From assembly GCA_003526525.1 (NCBI GenBank), contig DPVV01000354.1, positions 1 to 5,572 on the forward strand: 5,572 nt of DNA, given 5' to 3'. Made by a program: the position numbers and the translations under genes. The stretch comes from Lachnoclostridium phytofermentans. GTDB lineage: Bacteria; Bacillota; Clostridia; Lachnospirales; Lachnospiraceae. Positions 1-5,572 of the stretch are shown here, one piece after another (the stretch's first letter is position 1; each line of letters opens with the position of its first letter). The notes under the pieces were generated by a model. The model was not told the origin of the DNA. It was given only the letters and a program-made list of their open reading frames with translations, and did no database searches.

Positions 1-1165
1 CATCAACCGCTTCTATCAAAAGCTCATTTTGATTATGATGAAGAGATAGGATTTCTTCTACAATCCACTTCATATTTAAGATTTGTCCTTTTAACTGCGG
101 TAGGTACTCCTTCGTATTTTTGTATTTTCCAACTTCACTTATCATTCCATCGGTAAGAAGGAGCGCAGCTTGAATCGGAGTTTTTAACTGATGTGAGGTA
201 GCTCGTAAAAATACTTCCTGCCTTTTGTTTTCTTCCGATAATTTAGAATTTTTTATCTCAAGCTCTTGGTAATTATCCTCTAGCCTTTGATAAACTTCTT
301 TCATCGTTTCTCCTAGATAAGCAATCTCATCCTGTTTACCAAGTTCAATTGGTTTCATTTTTAATTTTTTTGTATTTATAATATGTTCTGCCATGAAAGT
401 CACTTTACGAATCGGCTGTACAATATATTTCGCAAATACACTCGATAACAACATAGAAAGTAATACGACAATTGCAAGTATCATTGGTAAACTTCGAAGG
501 ATTACAGGCTTAATATCATCCATACTTGGCGTAGTTACACTGGATATGGTAGCTACTATCACATCAGATAACTTTGTGATAGCTAGATAAGTGGTATAAT
601 AAGTCTGTCCATCTCCGACATTAGATTCGTAAACGAAAGTCTTCTTTGAAGTAAGGTGCATTTTATTTGATAATTCAATCATCCCTTGATAATCAGAAGT
701 TGTCTTAACACGAATTGAAATAGGATAATTATCTAATACAAATTTCGATGGAAGTAATTTATCGACGAAAATGTCCTGGTAACGTTCTAATTCAGCTTCT
801 GATAAATGATAATCTTCATTTGAAAAATCATTCGATAAATTTCTCAACCTATCAAGCATCTCAAGAAGTTCTAAATCCTTAATTGTAGCTTCTACTTCCA
901 TAAAATTATTTCTAATAATTAGAGTATTGCCTACCATCGGTAATTCTACTGTAATAGTACTCGTTGGGTTTAACACTTTTAAATTTGCATAGGAACGTTC
1001 CTTACAATATGTTTGCTGCAGCTCTTTGACCGATTCTAAATTTTTGTCCTGTTTGAAATCAACATAAAGGGATGGCAATAATGCAATAAAATACCCAATA
1101 AATAGAGCAACCATTAAAAGCGAAACCGCTAGACTATAAATCAGTGTTTTTTTCGATAACTTCAA
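1..1165 (-). CDS. Sensor histidine kinase, HAMP type, 3' end cut by the window
   Basis: A membrane sensor kinase, partner of the response regulator just upstream. Translating the minus strand from TTG at 1165 gives 388 codons with no stop before the left edge. Visible parts: membrane segment 1 (about residues 8-31), an extracellular region of about 190 residues (32-221) of no family I recognise, membrane segment 2 (about 225-245), a HAMP domain (about 246-298, with the VQPIRKV proline and the DEIAYL motif), then a HisKA dimerisation helix with the H-box ATSHQLKTP, phospho-accepting His at 325. The ATP-binding N, G1 and G2 boxes lie outside the window. The TTG start is chosen because GGGGTGA lies four bases upstream (1170-1176), it overlaps the regulator's stop codon as TTGA, and the next in-frame ATG would fall inside membrane segment 1. 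Oddity: the usual acidic residue after the catalytic His is Gln. The class is certain; the signal is unknown. Confidence 0.93.
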   Translation of the reverse strand, partial: MKLSKKTLIYSLAVSLLMVALFIGYFIALLPSLYVDFKQDKNLESVKELQQTYCKERSYANLKVLNPTSTITVELPMVGNTLIIRNNFMEVEATIKDLELLEMLDRLRNLSNDFSNEDYHLSEAELERYQDIFVDKLLPSKFVLDNYPISIRVKTTSDYQGMIELSNKMHLTSKKTFVYESNVGDGQTYYTTYLAITKLSDVIVATISSVTTPSMDDIKPVILRSLPMILAIVVLLSMLLSSVFAKYIVQPIRKVTFMAEHIINTKKLKMKPIELGKQDEIAYLGETMKEVYQRLEDNYQELEIKNSKLSEENKRQEVFLRATSHQLKTPIQAALLLTDGMISEVGKYKNTKEYLPQLKGQILNMKWIVEEILSLHHNQNELLIEAVD

Positions 1166-1845
1166 CTTTTCACCCCATTCTCTAATTGAGCGATATCAAA
1201 TTGGTAACCTACTCCAATCACGGTACGAATACAGGAAAACGGTAACTTTTTTCTTAGGTTCTTCACATGGGCATCAATAATCCGATCATTACCAATATAA
1301 TCTTCATTAAAGATATGTAGAATTATTTGTTCTCTAGTAAATACTCTATTTGGTTCTTTCCATAACATCTGTAAAAGTAAAAATTCACTTAAGGTTAAAT
1401 TCAAGGATTCTCCCTGAAAAAATGCTTGATAAGACTCCTCAAGTAAATTAAACTCTTTGTTATTCATTGATTTATTTTTATGACTAGAAACCCTACGTAA
1501 AATGGTTTCCATTCTCTTTAATAATATAATCGTAGAAACCGGCTTTATAACATAGTCATCGGCAAATAAATTAAATGCTTTTAACTGTGTCTGCTCATCC
1601 TCTAATGCAGTCAGCATAATGCAAGGAAGATCGATTCCTCGTTCTTTTATGTACTCAAGGACAAATAGACCATTTTTCTTAGGAACCATAATATCTAGCA
1701 CAGCGATATCAAAGTCCTCTCTCGAAAGAGTAGCGATGGCTGCTTCACCATCGCTTACTGTCACTACATCATAATTTTTCATCCTCATATATTCCGCTAA
1801 CACATCTTGAATCACAGGTTCATCTTCTAAAAATAATACTTTCAT
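1162..1845 (-). CDS. OmpR/PhoB-family DNA-binding response regulator
   Basis: A cytoplasmic transcription factor of 227 residues, normal for the OmpR family, phosphorylated by the adjacent kinase. The receiver domain (1-118) has the acidic pair E7-D8, the phospho-accepting D51 in VLDIMVP, switch residues T79 and Y98, and the conserved Lys 101 in the KP pair. The C-terminal winged helix (about 130-217) ends in the typical RTVIGVGYQF wing, preceded by the recognition-helix region DRIIDAHVKNLRKKL. The frame is open further upstream to ATG at 1896, but the receiver fold begins at MKVLFLEDEP, so I start at 1845. The only Shine-Dalgarno-like run, AAAAGAGG (1859-1866), is 13 bases from this ATG, rather far, but only 1 base from the alternative ATG at 1857. 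The gene precedes the kinase and overlaps it by 4 bases. Its targets cannot be read from the window; autoregulation is possible. Confidence 0.95.
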   Translation of the reverse strand: MKVLFLEDEPVIQDVLAEYMRMKNYDVVTVSDGEAAIATLSREDFDIAVLDIMVPKKNGLFVLEYIKERGIDLPCIMLTALEDEQTQLKAFNLFADDYVIKPVSTIILLKRMETILRRVSSHKNKSMNNKEFNLLEESYQAFFQGESLNLTLSEFLLLQMLWKEPNRVFTREQIILHIFNEDYIGNDRIIDAHVKNLRKKLPFSCIRTVIGVGYQFDIAQLENGVKS

Positions 1846-1869
1846 ACTATTAACCATACCTCTTTTAAC

Positions 1870-1891
1870 CCTGCAAATTTGGGGCTGCAGG
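1870..1891 (-). promoter_or_regulatory. Inverted repeat ahead of the response regulator
   Basis: CCTGCA and TGCAGG are separated by 10 bases, 25-46 bases ahead of the regulator's start codon and directly before the AAAAGAGG element. In RNA it would form a six-pair stem with a 10-base loop. It may be an operator dyad or a leader hairpin, or chance. No U-run follows, so it is not a terminator. Confidence 0.3.
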
Positions 1892-1963
1892 TACATATTT
1901 TCATGTAAAAAAACTTTGTTTTTTCAAATTACTACCCACAATAAAAGGTTTTCTATCCATTCC

Positions 1964-3124
1964 TTATATTACAACATCCTTTGTATAGTCGATATTATCA
2001 TAATCAAATCCAAACATATGATAAAATTCTTCCCAGTATCCTTTAATGTCAGCATATTCGGTAAGATTTTCTGTAGTTACATTATCCCAAGCTTTAGCGA
2101 TCTTCTCTTGAACTTCTGGAAGCATCTCATAATCATCCATTCTGATACGCTGTTGTTCATCTAGTTTCTTTTCCAGATGGTCTAGATTCTCAAAAAACAA
2201 ACGATCCATTTGCTCAATACAACCCTCATGAAGCTGCTGTTCCTTCATAATCTTATAAAGAATGCTGATATATAATGGTACCACTGGAATAGCTGCACTG
2301 GCCTGAGTTACTAATGCCTTATTTACAGAGATATAGGCTTTACCTTCTAAGGCTTTTAATGTCTCATTTAACAAAACAGATGTCTGGTATAAGTCTTCCT
2401 TTGCTTTACCAATCGTTCCTTCATAATAGATTGGATAAGTAAGCTTTGGCCCTATATAGGAATAAGCAATCGTTATTACTCCTTCACTTAACACTCCAGC
2501 ATCTTTTAGTGCATCGATCCATAGTGCCCAGTCTTCACCACCCATAACTTTTACAGTAGCAAGTTCCTCTTCTTCCGTGGCAGCAGGAACCGTAACTTCA
2601 GATATCTGATTATTCCTTAAATCCAGAGACTTATTCGTATAAGGAACACTCGTTGTTTTAAGTACAGAAGAATAAGTCACACCATCTTCATCCGTACGAC
2701 GTGGAGCTGCAAGACTATATATTACCATATCTACTTGACCTAGATCTTCTTTTATCTTTGCTATGGTCATCTCTTTCACTTCTCTGGAAAATGCATCCCC
2801 ATTGATAGATTCACCATAATAGCCATCCTGATGTAAAAACGCTTCTAACGCTTCTGTATTATAATAACCAGGAGTTGCTGTTCTGTTCCCTTTTGCAGGC
2901 TTTTCATACATAACACCAAGAGTAGCGGCTCCGTATGTATAGGCAAGCGAAATTCGTGATGCAAGACCATACCCAGTAGAAGCACCAATAATCAATACTT
3001 TCTTTGGTCCTTCTTTTTGGTCATGCCTTTTTACATATTCAATTTGTCTTTTTACACTCTCCTTACAACCTTCCGGATGAGCTGTTGTACATATAAAGCC
3101 TCTTACTTTGGGTTCCACTATCAT
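1964..3124 (-). CDS. fabV: Enoyl-ACP / trans-2-enoyl-CoA reductase (NADH), FabV family
   Basis: A cytoplasmic enzyme that reduces the trans-2 double bond of enoyl-ACP (last step of fatty acid elongation) or of enoyl-CoA such as crotonyl-CoA, using NADH. At 386 residues it is close to the family's usual 390-400. Visible marks: nucleotide-binding GASTGYG (47-53); acidic E74 at the end of the second strand, where FabV/Ter proteins favour NADH over NADPH; the family signature SLAAPRRTDEDG (137-148); the catalytic pair Tyr233-x8-Lys242 in YYEGTIGKAK; the loop LVTQASAAIP (271-280); and the C-terminal FYHMFGF (367-373). The start has GGAAAGGAAG eight bases upstream (3133-3142). It begins 51 bases after the LiaF-like gene, with no terminator seen. 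No other lipid-synthesis gene is nearby, so whether it acts on ACP or CoA substrates cannot be told here. FabV proteins in other bacteria resist triclosan, which may apply. Confidence 0.97.
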   Translation of the reverse strand: MIVEPKVRGFICTTAHPEGCKESVKRQIEYVKRHDQKEGPKKVLIIGASTGYGLASRISLAYTYGAATLGVMYEKPAKGNRTATPGYYNTEALEAFLHQDGYYGESINGDAFSREVKEMTIAKIKEDLGQVDMVIYSLAAPRRTDEDGVTYSSVLKTTSVPYTNKSLDLRNNQISEVTVPAATEEEELATVKVMGGEDWALWIDALKDAGVLSEGVITIAYSYIGPKLTYPIYYEGTIGKAKEDLYQTSVLLNETLKALEGKAYISVNKALVTQASAAIPVVPLYISILYKIMKEQQLHEGCIEQMDRLFFENLDHLEKKLDEQQRIRMDDYEMLPEVQEKIAKAWDNVTTENLTEYADIKGYWEEFYHMFGFDYDNIDYTKDVVI

Positions 3125-3175
3125 AACTTTATCTTCCTTTCCTTTTTCATAAGAAGTTTTGATGTTTGGATTCTC

Positions 3176-3718
3176 TTATTCGGAATCTTCTTTATCCAAA
3201 TCACATTCATCATTTTCTATCTCATTAGTATTTCCTATTTTCACTGCAATACCACTCATTACACCATCAACCTCAACAAAAATAGTTGGTAATGTTTCAT
3301 CAAAGTATTTTGGAACAGAATTTGCACATGCACCAAGTATAGTTTTACAATTCATTTTTACGTTAATATCTTCTGGAACACGGATACATACACCAGACAT
3401 GATTGCCTTACCAGAGATAAACATATCCTCATGAATCTTAGCTTTCGTAAGATCTATATCGATTCCTGACATAACTGCTTGGATTTCGATGGAGCGCAAT
3501 TCTTCCTCATCTAAACGAACCTGCTTTCCATTCATCCAAACAGCATATTTTTTAGTTCCCTCGTTTTCTGGTTGTTTCTCATTTTTTTTATTTTTATAAA
3601 ATGCAACAATTTTTAATATCCCCTGAATTGCTGCAACCGCAACAATTACTTTTACGACTGTTTTTCCTTTTGACTTCTTTTTTGGAAGTACTGGCACAAT
3701 TTCTTTTTTCTTGCTCAT
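3176..3718 (-). CDS. Membrane-associated protein with LiaF-like C-terminal repeats
   Basis: A 180-residue protein of unknown function. The N-terminus is highly basic (KKK at 3-5 and 13-15), followed by a hydrophobic stretch at about 20-41 that is likely a single membrane helix, then a charged linker (42-57). The rest (58-163) is beta-rich with a recurring pattern of Ala/Gly-Val/Ile-Met-Ser-Gly followed by alternating hydrophobics: MSG occurs at 83-85, 107-109 and 154-156, with a related ILG at 127-129. The layout and phrases such as IDIDLTKAKI and IRVPEDINVKMNC resemble the C-terminal domain of LiaF-type cell-wall stress proteins (DUF2154) and DUF4097 proteins; I infer this from memory. The tail is acidic (165-180). 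Basic residues lie on both sides of the hydrophobic segment, so orientation is unclear. AAAGGAG lies 7 bases before ATG (3726-3732), and a good promoter lies just upstream. Confidence 0.85.
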   Translation of the reverse strand: MSKKKEIVPVLPKKKSKGKTVVKVIVAVAAIQGILKIVAFYKNKKNEKQPENEGTKKYAVWMNGKQVRLDEEELRSIEIQAVMSGIDIDLTKAKIHEDMFISGKAIMSGVCIRVPEDINVKMNCKTILGACANSVPKYFDETLPTIFVEVDGVMSGIAVKIGNTNEIENDECDLDKEDSE

Positions 3719-3748
3719 ACTTAGTCTCCTTTCACTAATACCCTTAAA

Positions 3749-3777
3749 ATTCTATTATCTTGCAATACAGCCATCAA
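3749..3777 (-). promoter_or_regulatory. Sigma-A-type promoter for the LiaF-like gene
   Basis: On the minus strand, TTGATG (3777-3772) is followed after exactly 17 bases by TAGAAT (3754-3749), five of six matches to the -10 consensus. Transcription would start near 3742, giving a leader of about 24 bases that holds the AAAGGAG site. Read-through into fabV is plausible because no terminator is seen after the LiaF-like gene. Confidence 0.55.
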
Positions 3778-3832
3778 AACGTCAGGTTGTTTTAAGCAAC
3801 TCTCAATTGGTTGATAATTCCATATCAGTTTC

Positions 3833-4468
3833 TTAGGCACTAGGTGTGGCCCCTACTATAGTACCTACTTTCGCAGTTTCATGCACTTTTAATGTTCCTG
3901 TACAATCTACCTTCTCAACCTCACAATATGGTCCAATAATGATATCATGACCATTTACTTCTTTTGCATAAACCCCTGTTATTACTATATTGGCTGCTTT
4001 GATTAACTCAATCGTGCTTGCTTTACTACTTTCTGATAAATTAATCTTATGAAGGAATTTCTTAAAAGTAGAATAGCCCTCTACTTTACTTTCAATCTCT
4101 ATTTGTTCTCCATGGATACTTTTCGCATTCACACATCCATGCATTTTTATCCGAACAACATTAATATCTGCTTTTGTATTAATACATCCTTCCCCAACAA
4201 TATCTTCAGCCTCTAATTTACTATCAGCTTTAAGATTTATTACACCTTCCATAATCATTTTTTTGCACCGAAGGTTGCCAAAAAAATCAGCAACACCCTC
4301 ACATTGAATTTCCCCAGCATTTACATTTCCTGTACTTTTAAAAACTCCCTCAATTGACAGATATTCTGCAATAATATCACCGTGGTTAGTTCCCATTCCC
4401 TCCACTGTTAATCGTTGAAACTCTCCTCCAGAGATGCTTCCCAATCCTTGAATAGAAAAATCTTTCAT
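3833..4468 (-). CDS. Bactofilin-like polymer-forming cytoskeletal protein
   Basis: A 211-residue protein of the bactofilin type, which in other bacteria assembles without nucleotide into filaments at the membrane and acts in cell shape or envelope placement. The sequence shows a striking repeat: TVEG, SIEG, QCEG, IMEG, VGEG and KMHG end in glycines at 24, 41, 58, 75, 94 and 111, a spacing of 17, 17, 17, 19 and 17, as expected for turns of a right-handed beta-helix. A less regular, Lys-rich stretch (about 127-160) follows, then further helix-like turns (VITG 162-165, DCTG 188-191). There is no signal peptide or membrane segment. The frame is open up to ATG at 4519, but the start at 4468 is firm: AGGAGG (4478-4483) lies nine bases before it, and the earlier ATG has no ribosome site and falls between the promoter elements. 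The protein is longer than a minimal bactofilin (about 100-150 residues). Its role here is unknown. Confidence 0.88.
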   Translation of the reverse strand: MKDFSIQGLGSISGGEFQRLTVEGMGTNHGDIIAEYLSIEGVFKSTGNVNAGEIQCEGVADFFGNLRCKKMIMEGVINLKADSKLEAEDIVGEGCINTKADINVVRIKMHGCVNAKSIHGEQIEIESKVEGYSTFKKFLHKINLSESSKASTIELIKAANIVITGVYAKEVNGHDIIIGPYCEVEKVDCTGTLKVHETAKVGTIVGATPSA

Positions 4469-4477
4469 GCCGAAAAA

Positions 4478-4483
4478 CCTCCT
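4478..4483 (-). promoter_or_regulatory. Ribosome binding site that fixes the bactofilin start
   Basis: A perfect AGGAGG lies nine bases before the ATG at 4468. The upstream in-frame ATG at 4519 has nothing comparable, so this site settles the start. Confidence 0.85.
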
Positions 4484-4504
4484 AATATAATCTTTCTTAA
4501 GAAT

Positions 4505-4533
4505 AAGATAACATACCAAAATATCTGCTTCAA
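4505..4533 (-). promoter_or_regulatory. Sigma-A-type promoter with extended -10 for the bactofilin-like gene
   Basis: On the minus strand, TTGAAG (4533-4528) is followed after 17 bases by TATCTT (4510-4505), and the -10 is preceded by TG plus one base (TGTTATCTT), the extended -10 form. The start point would be near 4498, leaving a leader of about 30 bases with the AGGAGG site. This suggests the gene is transcribed apart from the DUF1015 gene upstream. Confidence 0.55.
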
Positions 4534-4597
4534 TGATAAAATTGGGAAAAATTGATTAGAATTTCATGAGAACAAGTATGGCAAACCTTTCATCCCC

Positions 4598-5572
4598 TTA
4601 AATTCGATGTATAAACAAACCACTTCTTAATTTTGGTTCAAACCATGTAGATTTCGGAGGCATTAATTTATTGGCATCTGCTACAGCAAACAATTCCTGA
4701 ATAGAGGTTGGATACATGGAAAATGCTACTGTCATATCCTCCGCAACCCGTTTCTCTAGCTCGCTAAGACCACGAATTCCACCAATAAAATCAATTCTAT
4801 GATCTGTTCTAGGATCTTTGATTCCTAAGATCGGATCTAATATATAATCTTGTAATAGTGACACATCTAATGCATCGACATGGTCTTCTATTTGTAATAA
4901 AGACTCTTTTGCAATAAGTTCATACCAAGTATGGTCAAGATACATACCAAATGTGCCCTTTTTCTCTGGGGCTACTTTAACTTCTCCCATATTATTGACA
5001 TAAAAATTCTCACAAACAGCACTTAGAAACTCTTCTTTACTAAGGTCATTCAAATCAGCAACTACCCTGTTATAAGGCAAAATCATTAGCTGATCTTCCG
5101 GAAATAATACAGAAAGAAACGTATTAAACTCCTCACTACCATCGTATTCTTTGGCTTCTTTTCTTCTTTTTAAGCCAACTTTAACCGCAGATGCTGCTCG
5201 ATGATGGCCATCTGCAATATAAATTCTATGAATTCCTTCGAACGCTTTTTCAATGGTTTCTATAGCGATATCCTCTTCTATTTTCCAAACATTATGAGTT
5301 ATCCCATCTTCTGAAGTGAAGGAGTATAACGCTTCTCCTTTTTTCACACGTTCCAAGGTATTATGAATTACTTCATTCGATCGGTATGCTAAGAAGATTG
5401 GACCAGTCTGAGCACTACAGGTATCTACATGACGAATTCTATCCTGCTCCTTTTCCTCTCTCGTATTTTCATGCTTCATTATAATATTATTCTGATAATC
5501 GTCGATGGAAGCACATGCAACAATACCTGTTTGCGAACGGCCCTTCATAATAAGCTCATATATGTAATAACA
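4598..5572 (-). CDS. DUF1015 family protein, 5' end cut by the window
   Basis: The C-terminal 324 residues of a DUF1015 protein (COG4198), a cytoplasmic family of about 400 residues with no settled role. The frame stays open to the right edge (first visible residues CYYIYELI), so the ATG at 5548 is an internal Met and roughly the first 80-90 residues are missing. Conserved stretches: RSQTGIVACASIDDY (12-26), KHENTREEKEQDRIRHVD (33-50), the signature IADGHHRAASA (119-129), and the C-terminal PPKSTWFEPKLRSGLFIH. The DGHHR core resembles the DGxHR motif of ParB-fold enzymes such as the free serine kinases SerK and SbnI. From memory, DUF1015 genes in clostridia often sit beside serC and serA; that part of the locus is outside the window. 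A link to serine metabolism is therefore inference. No clear terminator follows the stop codon. Confidence 0.93.
   Translation of the reverse strand, partial: CYYIYELIMKGRSQTGIVACASIDDYQNNIIMKHENTREEKEQDRIRHVDTCSAQTGPIFLAYRSNEVIHNTLERVKKGEALYSFTSEDGITHNVWKIEEDIAIETIEKAFEGIHRIYIADGHHRAASAVKVGLKRRKEAKEYDGSEEFNTFLSVLFPEDQLMILPYNRVVADLNDLSKEEFLSAVCENFYVNNMGEVKVAPEKKGTFGMYLDHTWYELIAKESLLQIEDHVDALDVSLLQDYILDPILGIKDPRTDHRIDFIGGIRGLSELEKRVAEDMTVAFSMYPTSIQELFAVADANKLMPPKSTWFEPKLRSGLFIHRI

Noticed and set aside
393..590. Plus-strand open frame of 65 codons
   Set aside because: It lies wholly inside the kinase's membrane-segment and HAMP coding region on the other strand, which has clear family motifs; no ribosome site precedes it.
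1846..1896. N-terminal extension of the response regulator to ATG 1896
   Set aside because: The added 17 residues precede the receiver fold, have no ribosome site and run through the inverted repeat.
1908..1924. Hairpin AAAAAAC-AAA-GTTTTTT after fabV as a terminator
   Set aside because: It has seven base pairs, only one of them G-C, with a three-base loop; too weak to call a rho-independent terminator despite the following T-run.
1916..2164. Plus-strand open frame of 82 codons
   Set aside because: It overlaps the conserved C-terminal coding region of fabV and its translation is a Phe/Ile/Ser-rich string typical of an antisense shadow.
3017..3434. Two overlapping plus-strand open frames
   Set aside because: They are antisense to the fabV start and the LiaF-like gene, both of which have proper starts and ribosome sites; the translations look like shadow sequence.
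4469..4519. N-terminal extension of the bactofilin-like protein to ATG 4519
   Set aside because: No ribosome site lies before it, it would lie upstream of the predicted transcription start, and AGGAGG clearly serves ATG 4468.
5525..5548. ATG at 5548 as the start of the DUF1015 gene
   Set aside because: The frame continues upstream to the window edge, and the family is about 80-90 residues longer at its N-terminus.

Overview
The window is AT-rich DNA from a low-GC Gram-positive bacterium. Codon use, strong AGGAGG-type ribosome binding sites and the protein set suggest a clostridial organism of the Lachnospiraceae type; this is a judgement from memory of similar proteins, not a search. All six genes lie on the minus strand, so the order of reading is from right to left. 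Two genes are cut by the window: the DUF1015 gene lacks its 5' end (right edge) and the histidine kinase gene lacks its 3' end (left edge).

Layout in the direction of transcription: (1) 5572-4598, the C-terminal four fifths or so of a DUF1015 protein with the ADGHHR signature; (2) 4468-3833, a bactofilin-like, polymer-forming cytoskeletal protein built on a very clear 17-residue repeat, with its own extended -10 promoter; (3) 3718-3176, a small protein with one hydrophobic segment and a LiaF-like beta-repeat domain carrying three MSG motifs, also with its own promoter; (4) 3124-1964, FabV, the NADH-dependent enoyl-ACP / trans-2-enoyl-CoA reductase; (5) 1845-1162, an OmpR-type response regulator; (6) 1165-1, its partner membrane histidine kinase, started by TTG in a 4-base TTGA overlap and running off the left edge before its ATP-binding domain.

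How the genes may work together: the response regulator and kinase are a translationally coupled two-component pair whose signal enters through an extracellular domain of about 190 residues that I do not recognise. The bactofilin-like and LiaF-like genes are neighbours with separate promoters and could form a cytoskeleton/envelope module, but that is inference. fabV starts 51 bases after the LiaF-like gene with no visible terminator between, so read-through from the LiaF-like promoter is plausible. No gap between genes exceeds 130 bases, and no convincing rho-independent terminator was found in any of them. There are no RNA genes, CRISPR arrays, insertion sequences or long repeats that I can see.

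This looks like ordinary chromosomal sequence. I see no clearly new biological system; the most interesting items are the kinase sensor domain, the Gln next to the kinase's phospho-accepting His, and the bactofilin/LiaF-like pair.
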